The translations under genes and the position numbers were made by a program. Below the pieces are notes generated by a model. The model saw only the letters and a list, made by a program, of their open reading frames with translations, made no database searches and was not told the DNA's origin. DNA of 64,000 nt from the NCBI RefSeq assembly GCF_048569485.1, contig NC_134354.1, positions 689,369,584 to 689,433,583 on the forward strand, written 5' to 3'. The number at the start of each line of letters is the position of its first letter. Within the stretch, counting starts at the first letter, position 1. Below are positions 1 through 12,000 of the stretch, piece after piece. This DNA is from Anomaloglossus baeobatrachus. Taxonomy: Eukaryota > Chordata > Amphibia > Anura > Aromobatidae.

Positions 1-474
1 ATGCTATAATTCCGTCAGAACACTATGTTTATAAGATAAGGGGATCATTAAATAAATTTGACAAAATATGGGGTGGATGGATGGGCTCGCCCTTGACCGG
101 TGGATCGCTCGGCTCCCTAGCTGATAGCCTACAGTCGGTACTGGCGTGATAATAACTAATGGTATTCTGATGGGTGGAAAGGAGAAATACGTGGTTTATG
201 ATATAATGTATTGGGGATATTACGAGACCTCTGTAATCTGGGTTGCGCTTCTCTTATTGAGGTGGGCTTCTCGCCCCAGAATGGATATGTTTCATGAACT
301 GACACCTCTGCAATGATTAATGTGCTAAGGCCAGATTGAATGTAATAGTTGTGGATTTAATTGATGTTGCTTTATTACTATGCTTATCAAACAGTATACG
401 TGTATACTTGTAAAGTACAAATTGCTGACTTATCCTATAATGTAATGTCTTACTTAACCTTCAATAAAACGAGT
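1..474. other. Unassigned AT-rich sequence
   Basis: No gene recognised. An AATAAA motif at 463-468 lies just before the TTAA where the next element begins, so this could be the 3' end of an older retroelement or transcript, but nothing else supports that. Confidence 0.3.
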
Positions 475-494
475 TTAACCCCTTAACGACCTTG

Positions 495-555
495 GACGTA
501 CTGAGTACGTCATGGTGACATGGTGCTAAAGGACCCATGACGTACTCAGTACGTC
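495..555. repeat. Subterminal palindrome pair
   Basis: GACGTACTGAGTACGTC at 495-511 and its exact reverse complement at 539-555 are each nearly self-palindromic and separated by 27 bp. The relative at 52.87-52.95 kb keeps the same arrangement, so this is part of the element's end structure. Confidence 0.75.
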
Positions 556-726
556 CTGGCGAAATCGCGGTCCCGGAGCCCCGGGGAGTGAAATTTATTT
601 ACTTAAACGGTGGATTCGGGAAGGAGGGGACCTCTGCCTGACGTCAGGAGGGGTGGTGCCTCCTCCCCGAACCTACAGAGGCTGTGATTGGCTGACGAAC
701 GCCGCTCAGCCAATTACAGCCACTGT

Positions 727-759
727 AATGTTCCAGCCATTGAAAATGGCTGGAACATT
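727..759. repeat. Perfect 15-bp hairpin
   Basis: AATGTTCCAGCCATT is followed by a 3-base loop (GAA) and its exact reverse complement AATGGCTGGAACATT. It lies inside the TTAA-flanked element. Confidence 0.8.
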
Positions 760-934
760 GAAATCCAGCCCTGATCAGTGCTGCTGTAGCACTGGCCATT
801 GGCTGGAGCTGGGTGATCGATGCTTCACCCCGCCCCCAGCTCTGATTGGAGAGACCGGTCTTGTGACCGCTCTCTCCAATCAATGTGGATCTGCGGCCTG
901 TGACCGTCCCTGGAAGCCGAGGAGAGCGGTAAGT

Positions 935-1735
935 TGTTGTCCCCGCCGCCCGCCCCTGTCCCCGATCGCCCCGCCGCCCGCCCCTGTCCCCGCCGCTGCT
1001 CCCGCTTCACCGCCGCTGTCTCCGATCGCCCCGCCGCTGCTCCCGCTTCACCGCCGCTGTCTCCGATCGCCCCGCCGCTGCTCCCGCTTCACCGCTGTCC
1101 CCGCCGCTGTCTCCGATCGCCCCGCCGCTGCTGCCGCTTCACCGCTGTCCCCGCCGCCATGCTCCCGATGCACCGCTGTCTCCGCCGCCATGCTCCCGCT
1201 CCACCGCCGTCCCCGCCGCCATGCTCCCGCTGCACCGCCGTCCCCGCCGCCATGCTCCCGCTCCACCGCCGTCCCCGCCGCCATGCTCCCGCTGCACCGC
1301 TGTCTCCGCCGCCGCTCCCGATCCACCGCCGTCCCCGCCGCCATGCTCCCGCTGCACCGCTGTCTCCGCCGCCGCTCCCGATCCACCGCCGTCCCCGCCG
1401 CCATGCTCCCGCTGCAACGCCGTCCCCGCCGCCATGCTCCCGCTGCACCGCCGTCCCCGCCGCCATGCTCCCGCTGCACCGCCGTCCCCGCCGCCATGCT
1501 CCCGCTGCACCGCCGTCCCCGCCGCCATGCTCCCGCTGCACCGCTGTCTCCGCCGCCGCTCCCGATCCACCGACGTCCCCGCCGCCATGCTCCCGCTGCA
1601 CCGCTGTCTCCGCCGCCGCTCCCGATCCACCGCCGTCCCCGCCGCCATGCTCCCGATCCACCGCCGTCCCCGCCGCCGCTCCCGATCCACCGCCGTCCCC
1701 GCCGCCATGCTCGCCACTGTCCCCGCCGCCGTCGC
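935..1735. repeat. GC-rich minisatellite, mainly 31-bp unit
   Basis: From about 1140 the sequence repeats ATGCTCCCGCTGCACCGCCG plus 11 more bases with a period of exactly 31 bp (for example 1221 to 1252); before that a looser period of about 41 bp is seen. Because 31 is not a multiple of three, all frames stay open on both strands and give long proline/arginine or glycine-rich reading frames. These are not genes. Confidence 0.85.
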
Positions 1736-1830
1736 ACCCACCTTTTTCAGCCGCTGCTGCCCCCGATCGGCGGCGGCCGCCGCCTCCTTCATCGGCTGCC
1801 CCTTCTCCATCGCCACACCACCTATCCCTC

Positions 1831-2300
1831 CATGTGCTGCAAGCCACCCTCCCCCCACGTGGGGGGAGGGTGGCTGGCTTGCAGCACATGTGGGGGGAGG
1901 GTGGCTGGCTTGCAGCACATGTGGGGGGAGGGAGGGGGGCTTGCAGCACATGTGGGGGGAGGGAGGGGGGCTTGCAGCACATGTAGGGGGAGGGAGGGGG
2001 GCTTGCAGCACATGTAGGGGGAGGGAGGGGGGCTTGCAGCACATGTGGGGGGAGGGTGGCTGGCTTGCAGCACATGTGGGGGGAGGGTGGCTGGCTTGCA
2101 GCACATGTGCTGCAAGCCACCCTCCCCCTACATGTGCTGCAAGCCAGCCACCCTCCCCCTACATGTGCTGCAAGCCCCCCTCCCTCCCCCTACATGTGCT
2201 GCAAGCCCCCCTCCCTCCCCCTACATGTGCTGCAAGCCCCCCTCCCTCCCCCTACATGTGCTGCAAGCCCCCCTCCCTTCCCCTACATGTGCCATCTCTC
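1831..2300. repeat. Inverted 31-bp tandem array
   Basis: Units containing CTTGCAGCACATGT followed by a G-rich stretch recur every 31 bp (1940, 1971, 2002). The array reverses direction around 1858 (CCCCCCACGTGGGGGG) and again near 2107 (GCAGCACATGTGCTGC). The two halves can therefore pair into a long hairpin, and the G-rich strand could form quadruplexes. Confidence 0.85.
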
Positions 2301-2820
2301 TCTCCCATCAGACTCTGCCCCCCTCCCCGATCTGCTGCCTGCTCTCCCATTTTCCATCTACTGCCCCCTCTCACCCTCCTCGATCTGTTGCCTCCTTCAT
2401 CTGCTGCCTCTTCTGTCTGCTGCCTCTTCTGTCTGCTGTGATCCTGCTGCCTAGATCCATCCTGTAAGGTAGGTATCCCCATCTCACCCCCCCCCCCATC
2501 CTCTGCCGCTCCTCCATCCGCTGCGCCATTTCCCATCCATCCGCTGCGCCATTTCCCATCATCCATCCGCTGCGCCCTTTCCCATCCTCTGCCGCTCCTC
2601 CATCCGCTGCGCCCTTTCTCATCTGCCGCCCCGCCCTCTCGCATCGCATTATCCAGCGCAGTTGCTCACTTCCAGACTGCAGTGGATGATGCGATGCGAG
2701 ACTCGTGCATTGCTCTCACGTTTGGCACTGGTCTTGGCAGGCGCTCATTTTTTTTTTTTTTTTCTACTGATGTCTGTATTTTTTATTTCGCCAAACTAAT
2801 TTTTTTTGTATGGGGGGGGG

Positions 2821-3880
2821 TCTAGTTTCCAAAATGGGATCACATGTGGGGGAGCTCCATTGTTTAGGCACCTCAGGGGGTCTCCAAATGAAACATGGCG
2901 TCTGCTAATAATTCCAATCAATTTTACTGTGAAATGGCGCTCCTTCTCTTCTGAGCCCCGCCGTACGCCCAAACAATTGATTTCCACCACATATGAGGTA
3001 TCGTCGTACTCAGGAGAAATTGCACAATACATTTTATGGTGCATTTTTTCCTGATACCCTTGTGATAAAAAAAGCTACCTGGTTGAAGCAACAGTTTTGT
3101 GGTAAAAAAAAAATTTTTTCTTTTCACGGCTCAACGTTATAAACTTCTGTGAAGCCCCCAGGGGTTCAAAGTGCACATAAAACATCTAGAAAAAATATTT
3201 GAGGGCTCTAGTTTCCAAAATGGGGTAACTTATGGGGGAGCTCCATTGTTTAGGCACCTCGGGGAGTCTTCAAACCCGACATGGCGTCCGCTAATGAGTG
3301 CAGCTAATTTTGCACTCAAAAATTCAAATGGCGCTCCTTGCCTTCCGAGTCCTGCCGTGTGCCCAAACATTTGATTTCCACCACATATGGGGTATCTGCG
3401 TACTCAGGAGAAAATGCACAATACATTTTATGGTGCATTTTTTCCTGATACCCTTGTGATAAAAAAAGCTACCTGGTTGAAGCAACAGTTTTGTGGTAAA
3501 AAAAAATTTTTTTCTTTTCACGGCTCAACGTTATAAATTTCTGTGAAGCCACCAGGGGTTCAAAGTGCACATCAAACATCTAGAAAAAATATTTGAGGGC
3601 TCTAGTTTCCAAAATGGGGTCACTTATGGGGGAGCTCCATTGTTTAGGCACCTCGGGGAGTCTTCAAACCCGACATGGCGTCCGCTAATGAGTGCAGCTA
3701 ATTTTGCACTCAAAAATTCAAATGGCGCTCCTTGCCTTCCGAGTCCTGCTGTGTGCCCAAACATTTGATTTCCACCACATATGGGGTATCTGCGTACTCA
3801 GGAGAAAATGCACGATACATTTTATGATGCATTTTTCCTGATACCCTTGTGAAAATACTAATTTTTATGGCTAAAGTAAC
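2821..3880. repeat. About three tandem copies of a 394-bp unit
   Basis: TCTAGTTTCCAAAATGGG occurs at 2821, 3207 and 3601. The second and third copies are 394 bp apart and nearly identical; the first is more diverged. Short reading frames repeat with the unit and resemble no protein I know. Confidence 0.85.
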
Positions 3881-4516
3881 ATTTTTGTGTTAAAAAAGTA
3901 AAATTTTCATTTTTTTGTCTACATTGCTTTGGTTGCTGTGAAGCTCCTAAAGGGTTAATAAACTTCTTGGATGTGGTTTTGAGCAGAGTGAGGGGTGCAG
4001 ATTTTAGAATTGGGTCACTTTTGGGTATTTTCTGTCGCCTAGGTTTCTCAAATCACTCCAAATGTGATGTGGTACCTAAAAAATTTTTTTTTGTAAATTT
4101 TGTTGGAAAAATGAGAAATTGGTGATGAACTTTGAACCCTTCTAACTTCCTAACGGAATTTTTTTTTTTTTCAAAAATTGCGCTGGTGTAAAGTAGACAT
4201 GTGGGAAATGTTATTTAGTAACTTTTTTGTGTGACATATCTCTCAGATTTATGGGCATAAAATTTCAAATTTTGAAAATTGCAAAATTTTCAAAATTTTC
4301 GCCAAATTTCCGAAATTTTCACAAATAAACGCAAAACATATCGGCCTAAATTTACCACTGACATGAAGTACAATATGTCACGAAAAAACAATCTCAGAAT
4401 CGCCAGGATCCGTTGAAGTGTTCCAGAGTTATAACCTGTCAAAGTGACACTGGTCAAAATTGCAAAAAATGGCCGGGTCTTTAAGGTGAAAACAGGCTGG
4501 GGGCTGAAGGGGTTAA

Positions 4517-4948
4517 AAAAAAAAAAAAAAAAAATTGTCAGCATCAGTTATCATCTGATAACAAGAGACTCCATCGGTTATCTGACACCCTATTCACTTC
4601 CTATGAGGTTGGACATATCTATGACCATCCCCCTCTAAACCTAAATACATCTAGAGGACTTCTAGTTTATCATGACCATCTTTCTTGTGTGTAGCTATAA
4701 ACATGTGGCTAACCAGGGTGATGTAAGGAAGAGCCACCGTTGAACGGGGAGACCAGAATAGCATTAACGTCATCTCCGCTGATAGGCAGGACTTCTGATC
4801 GAAGAAAGCAGAGAAAGGAAGAAAAATGGATGAACATTGGTATATACTGATAATCTGTAATATTGTAAATCAGATACCCTTTATATATTTCACTTGGGTG
4901 TATATGTTTTATATTAACTATTAAAGGTTACATCTTATGTTTGGAGTA
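4517..4948. other. No feature recognised
   Basis: AT-rich sequence between two DNA elements, starting with an A-run after the TTAA element. No gene, RNA or repeat family is recognised. Confidence 0.3.
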
Positions 4949-4951
4949 TAA

Positions 4952-5429
4952 GGCCTAAGACACACAGCATGAAAATCGGACCGAGTAGAATGCGATAAAA
5001 CATCGCATTCCACTCAGACCAATATTAGCCTATGTGTCAGCACCCACGAGCGATTATTTTCTCAGCCCTAATCGGACCGAGAAAACAATTGCAGCATGCT
5101 GCAGGTGCAACGCGATCCTGTTTTCTCTATCACCCATTCAAGTCTATGGGGCGAGAGAAAAAAAAAAAAAAAAAAAAAAAATCGCACTGCACTCGCAGTA
5201 CACCGGTGTACCGTGAGTGCAGGGCGAGAATGGCAATAGCCGTCAACAGAGGAAAGAGGGAGATAAATCCCTCCCGCCCCTCCTCAGTGCCGGCCCGCCC
5301 CCCGCAGCTGAGGTCCGATCGCATGATAGGACCTCAGTCGCAAGGACACTCGCATAACACTCGGCTCTGCTCTCAGCATGAGCCGAGTGTCATGCGAGGA
5401 TGGCAGTAGTCTGCCGTGTGGTCCCGGCC
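4952..5429. mobile_element. MITE with perfect TAA target duplication
   Basis: TAA at 4949-4951 and 5430-5432 flank termini GGCCTAAGACACACAGC and, inward from the right, GGCCGGGACCACACGG. A 3-bp TWA duplication points to the PIF/Harbinger class. A relative in the opposite orientation lies at 60985-61487; both contain the ATCGGACCGAG-type interior. Confidence 0.7.
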
Positions 5430-5794
5430 TAACGCTTAGGTATCCATGGTATTGCTTTTTCATTTTAAGAGGGCAAACATGGAAAATGAGAAGGGGTTGT
5501 CCAAGTAATGGACAAGCCCTTTAACATTTCATTCCCATTATTACTCAGCACATTAATCTCTATATAGAAATGTTCTTCCCCTTCATCTTCAGAATTACAA
5601 AGTGGCATTAAAAGCACTCAAGATAATGACCTATCAGTGGGTATACAGTCAGAGCCCCGGGGACTGTATCATGTATCACCATCCATGCTTTAGTCAAACG
5701 CAACAATAACTGAAATGAGCATCTGATTAAAAAAAAAAAAAAGTGACTCATGGGTTTTGTATTAATGAAGGATAATCATATAGTAAATTAAAAC

Positions 5795-5800
5795 TTTATT
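5795..5800 (-). terminator. prr13: prr13 poly(A) signal
   Basis: The minus strand reads AATAAA 259 bases past the prr13 stop codon, the only such hexamer in the interval. Cleavage is expected near 5775, giving a 3' UTR of about 280 bases. Confidence 0.6.
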
Positions 5801-6058
5801 TTTATAAGCAGGTTTTTGAATCAAGTCCTTCTCACAACAATGCTATACATGTATGTATGTGTACATATATCACAGCTGGGATGTCTGGTATGGCTCTTGT
5901 AGACAACACACGTCAGGAGTAATTACAATCATCCAGTGTAACATGTAAGACACTTGGGTCTGCCGCGGGCTCCTCTTCCATGACAATTTGTGCATGCTAC
6001 ACTTTGGTGCAGGGGATTAAATTAACCCTGAGGATTTTTCATTCATTGGGAATGGGAT

Positions 6059-6094
6059 TTAGTCGCTGCTGGAGGAAGATGAAGATGAATATCC
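6059..6094 (-). CDS. prr13: prr13 terminal coding exon
   Basis: The acceptor TGTCTTTTCTCCAG ends at 6095. The exon reads GGA TAT, then eight serine codons, GAC and TAA (stop at 6059-6061). It is joined in phase 0 to the preceding exon. The serine run followed by aspartate is the expected PRR13 C terminus. Confidence 0.8.
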   Translation of the reverse strand, partial: GYSSSSSSSSD

Positions 6095-9000
6095 CTGGAG
6101 AAAAGACAGAAAGCAAAGTGTCAGCATTAGGCTACGTGACAGCCGCATTGAAAAACGGGCTAGTAGCACCAGCTAATTGTGAATGGGACAGGTTGCCGGA
6201 GCTGCCTTTACTTTGTCCATAACCCAGAACATAATCACGGATCCTGCTCTTTTACTTGATCCTTGTGCACCCGATCTTAAGATATGCTCATCTGAATAAG
6301 CTCTAATACAGAGGATAAAACAATATTTCTTAACTTTACACCATCTGTGGGTGTTTGGACTTATATTTCTACAAGGGGGGGAGGGGGGGGGCACACCCAG
6401 TCTCTTGACATTCCCTGCAGTTGGACCCCTTAATATTCTATACTGTACACAAATAAGACACATTTATAGAAACATGGTGGCTGAACGGCTGTAGTTGTGT
6501 TATTTACTCTGGGGTCATCTTCCTTTGTGCCCACCAAGGTTTCCCTCAGATGCCAAATTTTGCTTCCTATGAAAATGACTAGTATGTGTGTAATGGCTGC
6601 CATCTCCTTTTGACATTTTTGAAAAATTGTAAAATGTTATTTATTACCAATGACCTGGCTTCACTGAAATTTCATTCATTCAGTGCTTTTACACCTTATA
6701 TTCCATAAATAGACAGAGACGCTGATTCCAGTGATATATCACAGTTTACTAGGCGCAGCAGTTTTGATATACTCATAGTTTTCTCTGCTGCAGATCTGGC
6801 AGAGCTAGGAATGCTGAGCTGTGTATAACCCACCCACACCACTTACTAGCAGCTTTCTGTGTACACTGTATATTGACATAAAGCTGCTAATCAGTGGTGG
6901 GGGCTGGGTTGGACCAGGAGGCACCTAGTCCTCTAGTAACAATTCCTGTTTATAACACACTGATTTTATTGAAATAGCAAAGCCCAGTAAGTGACATCAC
7001 TGAAATTAGGGTCTCTGCCCCTACATCATGCTGCTCTCATATTTACATAGCAAAAACCTGCTAACAAGATTCCCTTTAAAAGCAATTTCTGACTACCACA
7101 CAAACCACAGGAGCCAACATTACTTGAAGAAATATATCTATGAAAGTTGGTCATTTTTGAGGACATATTCTTTTAAAATCCATGTTACATTCTATGAGGA
7201 TTTCACACTATTTAGTAGGCGGTTAGGCAAGTACCACTTTAAGCTGGGGGCTATTGTCAAAGTAATGAAGAGTAACTATTGGGAGACTATATGAGTAACA
7301 AAGACCTGTGATGATACGTCCTCATCTTAGTGCTTATCGCACTTGTTGCTTCAAACATGTAATATGTCTAATTCTCAATACCGGTATGGTGTAAGCTTCT
7401 AGATGTGCCATCACTGGCTACCAACTCCTCGAGTCGGCCAGTTGTGCTAGATTGGGCTAAAGGCTGCTTTACACCAGACAATCTATCATGCGATAGATCG
7501 TCGGGGTCACGGTTTTTGTGACGCACATCTGGCATCGCTGGCGATGCCGGCCTGTGTGACACCTCCTAGCGACGCAGTATCGCTCACAAATCGTGAGTCG
7601 TGTACTGCTCGCTAGGTTCCATAATATCGTTTAATTTAGTTGTTCATTGTTTCCGTGGTAGCACACGCCGCTCCGTGTGACACCCCGGGAACGATGAACA
7701 GCAGCTCACCTGCCTCCCGCGGCTCTCGCCGGGTATGTGAAGGAAGGAAGTGGGCGGGATGTTTACGTCCCGCTCATCTCCGCCCCTCCGATTCCATTGG
7801 CCGGCGGCCGTGTGACGTCACTGTGACGCCGAACGTCCCTCCCACTCCAGGAAGTGGACGTTCGCCGCCCACAGCGAGGTCGCACGAGAGGTAAGTATGT
7901 GTGACGGGGGTTACAGACTTTGTGCGCCACGGGCAGCGATTTGCCCGTGACGCAAAAAGGACGGGGGCGGGTACGATCGATTGTGAAATTGCACAATCGG
8001 TCGTACCGTGTAAAGCCCCTTTTAGAGTCGGATCAGAAAACATTGCATGACTCGACTCTGGACGGTGACCTGATGCACCAAGTCCACATCTTTGCACTAG
8101 TTTTATCTGAAAAAGGCTTGAAAAGTAAATCAGCCGGTGCCTAACCAAGTCTGGAAACCCAGCCCAAGAAGAAATATATGCATGACAATTATATGTATCC
8201 AATACTCACCCTCCCATGCTTGTGTGCCTTCTTCATCTTTTTTCTCATCTTTTTATCCATACGATACCCAAGCATGCCTGGTAGGAAAGGTCCAGGAGGT
8301 GGGTAACCAGGTTGCCCAGGATTACATGGGTGTCCTATAGGATTTCCAGGCAGAGCAGGAGGATACGCAGGCTGACCTGGGGGGTATACTGGTTGTCCTG
8401 ATGGATAATCAGGCTGCAGGTAAATTAAACACTTACTGACAAGTTTTCCCATAGATTACGGAGGAACGTTTGGACCTAGCGGGGTGAGGGGGACATTTTG
8501 TGATCTGCTACAGCAACAGACCCTTAACAAGAACATAGCGTCAGGTTTTATAGTAAATACCATAGAACAGACAACCACCAGTGTGAACAAAGCCTAAAAC
8601 AAGTAGAATTTGTTATTCACCACAGGACTACACCACAACCCAAATAAAATGTAGTATACAGAACAGTGCAAAATATATCCGATACTCACCCTCCCGTGCC
8701 CATGCTTGTGTGCTTTGTGTGCCTTCTTCAACTTCTTTCTCATCTTTTTATCCATGGGATAACCAGGCATCATGGGGTTCACTGGATACCCAGGCACACC
8801 TGGTGGGTAAGGTCCAGTATGTGGAGGGGGGTAACCAGGTTGCCCAGGATAAGCTGGGTGTCCTGCAGGATATCCGGGCCCACCAGGAGGGTACGCGGGC
8901 TGACCTGGGGGATAGACCGGTTGTCCTGGTGGATAACCAGGCTGTAGGGGTGGAACTGGAGGGTGTATTGGATTAGTGTTTGGTGGATATGCTGGATTTG

Positions 9001-12000
9001 GTGGGTAAGCAGGCTGCCCTGTTTAGGAATTAAAAAAAACAAACAAATAAATAAATTAGACAAAAATGTTTTGCAAATACATGATAGCCTAGATGGGTAT
9101 TAACCTCTTGCTATAGAGTACGTGGCTGAATCTGTTAGTGCTGCCATCACTCAGCTCCTTTAAAAAGAGCAAAAATCAGGGTTACATGTTCCTAAGTCAG
9201 TTGTAATTGATTCATTAAGCTTCCCATTTAGATGTATTGGTCACAGAGCAATTATAGGAGAATGTTCCCTTGAAAAAAAGAGGTCTTTTCCACTCAAGAA
9301 AGCAGCAACACACCTCTAATATCACAAAGACACGAGAGACATCTGCCCTACATATCGCTTTTTTGTCCCTTTTCGTTGAATGCAGTTTTCTCCTGACTAG
9401 TTAAACTATCTCATCCAGAGGCTCATGCCAATACAGACACACAAAGAACTTCATGGAGGAAGGTTGAACTAGATGATGGACCTAGGTCTTTCTTCAACCT
9501 ATGTAACAGGTGTTATCTCTGGGACCCGGATATGGGGACTGGGGGGGGCGGAGATCCTGCTTTGTACTGCTGACGGGGCAAAGAACACACGTATAGAAAA
9601 TTGAGTGTCTGGCTTGGCTTCTTATCCCAAGTCATCTGGCAAGTCTTGTTAAAGGGTCGATATTGATTTTTAGGATTGATTTTCCGAATTGGTGGCATTA
9701 GAGTTGAAGTCTGAAGAGGTTATTTGCATATTAGATCCTGCATGCACAATCATTTTATGGGGCTGTCACTTGGGCAAAGTATCATAGGGCTTCTAGAAAA
9801 AAAGGGGGGAAAAAAAAAAAAAAGGACAGGTGGTAGCTGGGTATTGATTATTTTTAATTAATATGAAAGAGAAAAAAAAAAGTATATTTTGACAATTACT
9901 ACAATGATTGCTACAGTGTAGATACCCAAATCTCACTGAACCTGCAAAACATGGGAGCTTTTATACTGTAGAGACATCCAGGGGTGTAACGACCGTGGTC
10001 ACATAGGTTGCCACTGTGACCAGACCCGGGGGTGCAGGTTGCCCGCCTGCCCCTGACTCAGATTGATGTGTGTCCAAGAGCATGCATCCAACTGAAATAC
10101 AATCGCAGTACAGAGACCTGTCGGGTCCCTGCACTTTGATGTGCCGGCCGCCAATGCATATTCATTGCTACCCACGCACACAGTCCTGGGCCTGGGGAAC
10201 AGTGAATATGCTGACAGCTGCTGGTGCTGTAAGTGGCCGCGCATGACACTGACAATGTGCTGAGCCACTTACACGCTAGTTAGTTGCCGGTATGCCAGCG
10301 TCGCAGGAGCACGCCATGGGAGCGCAGGGTGAGTACAATTGTTTATTTATTTTTTTTTTTTTACTATGTGGCATGGTGGGGAGCTATATAAAAGGATGGG
10401 CGGGCTATATACCAGGATGAGGGTGCTATATACCCTGATGAGGAGGCTATATATCATAATGGTGGCTATATACCAGAATGAGAGGCTATATAGCATTGTG
10501 GGGGCTATATACCAGGATGTAGGGGGCTATATACCAGGATGAAGGGGGCTATATAGAATGATGGGGGTGCTACATAACAGGATGAGGGTACTATATAGCA
10601 TGAAGAGAGCTATATACCAAGATGAGGGTGCTATATACTGTAGCATGATGGGGGCTATATAGGATGATGGGGGTGCTATAGAGCATGATGGGGGCTATAT
10701 GCCAGGATGAGGGGACTATATAGCATGATGGGCACTATATTCAAGTTTGAGGGGGCTATATAGCATAATGGGGGCTATATACCAGGATGGAGGGGGCTAT
10801 ATACCAGGATGGAGGACACATTTATAGGGAAGTGGCCCAGGATGAGGGAGATTAGTACAGGATGGAGGACATTACTACAAAAGGGGGGGAAGGGGGGGGG
10901 CAGTTTGTATGTCTTTATAGGACTTAGGGTGCTTTCACATCAGCGATATTTCGCCTCTCTGCCGGATCTGTCACAACTCCAGTACAGTACAATACAATAC
11001 TGTTCAATGGCATCCCAGCAAGCTCCGGTCACATGACAGCATGTGACCGGAGCTTGCCGCGATGCTATTGAACTGTACTGCACTATACTGGAGTGTGACG
11101 GATCCGGCAGAGCGGCGAAATACCACTGATGTGAAAGCACCCTTAGAATGCTACAATGGCCCATACATCTGACGAACATATGGGGGGGCCCAGGCTCAAA
11201 CTTTGCACCGGGCCCCATCAGACTCTAGTTACGCCACTGGAGACACTTACACCATCATTGATTTTTAATTTCTGAAAAGACCTTTCCTTTTAAGTGGGTT
11301 TTCAGTTAATACATTTTAATCCTAGTGGCCTTCTCTACAAAAAGAATAACAACATTTTCTATATTCATGGATCAAAGCTCCATCGCTGCCCAGGTCTTTG
11401 TTGACCAGTTACAGTGGCGACGTCATGATTACTGCGCATGTGACTGATAGAGGTAGAGGGAGCTGATGGAGTGAAAACATGTATTAATGTTAAATCACTT
11501 TGTCATGGCTCATCCTTAGGCTATGGTCAGACAACAGTATTAAAAAATAAATAAATAATAAAATTAAAAAAAAATAATGAGTAAATAATAATAATTGATC
11601 CAATTTTCATCCAGTAAAAGTGCGGTGATTTTTCTTGTCATCCATATGTAATCCATTTTTTACAGTTGCAGTTATTAATCATTTACAGGACCATTTACAG
11701 TTTCCCGGTTACATAATTGTAATGTATTCGTAAAAATCAGATGATCTACTGTGGCATCCAATTTTTTTCTCGCACCCGCAGACGGGAATGGCTGAGTCTC
11801 ATCCAATTTCAGAGTAGCGTGCTGCGATTGTTTCACAAACAGATTGTCAGTGAAAAAAAAACAAAAATAGTCATCTGCACTGCCTCATTGAATAACATGG
11901 GGCAGTTGGGTATCCGATATTAAAAACAACAACAAACAACAGGCACTTGGGTAAGCCATCAATATAATTGGTTCATGTCTTGATCAGGGTAATATAACAG

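Larger units (their letters stand above)
479..4512. mobile_element. TTAA-flanked non-autonomous DNA transposon (piggyBac-like ends)
   Basis: The element is bounded by TTAA at 475-478 and 4513-4516. Its ends are CCCCTTAACGACC on the left and, read inward on the other strand, CCCCTTCAGCCCCC on the right. A TTAA target duplication with CCC-starting termini is typical of piggyBac; Kolobok also uses TTAA, so the superfamily is an inference. No transposase is visible in about 4 kb. The interior holds a subterminal palindrome pair, a hairpin, GC-rich 31-bp repeats, an inverted 31-bp array and about three copies of a 394-bp unit. A second, inverted and truncated relative lies at 51956-52955. Confidence 0.6.
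9979..11239. mobile_element. Non-autonomous hAT element
   Basis: Termini are CAGGGGTGTAACGACC on the left and, inward from the right, CAGTGGCGTAACTAGAG. The 8-bp flanks GAGACATC (9971-9978) and GAGACACT (11240-11247) match at six positions. This is classic hAT structure. It carries a minisatellite (10378-10835) and a nested MITE (10927-11142), codes for nothing and sits in prr13 intron 2. Confidence 0.75.

Noticed and set aside
653-2441. Long proline/arginine-rich and glycine-rich open frames on both strands
   Set aside because: They lie over 31-bp GC-rich repeats. A unit not divisible by three with no stop in any frame opens all frames at once. No start context, splice sites or known domain.
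7640-7996. Short frames in the GC-rich centres of the Harbinger-like MITEs
   Set aside because: Equivalent short frames occur in the MITE copies at 18.6, 52.5, 54.4, 59.2 and 63.4 kb; they follow the repeat and not a gene.
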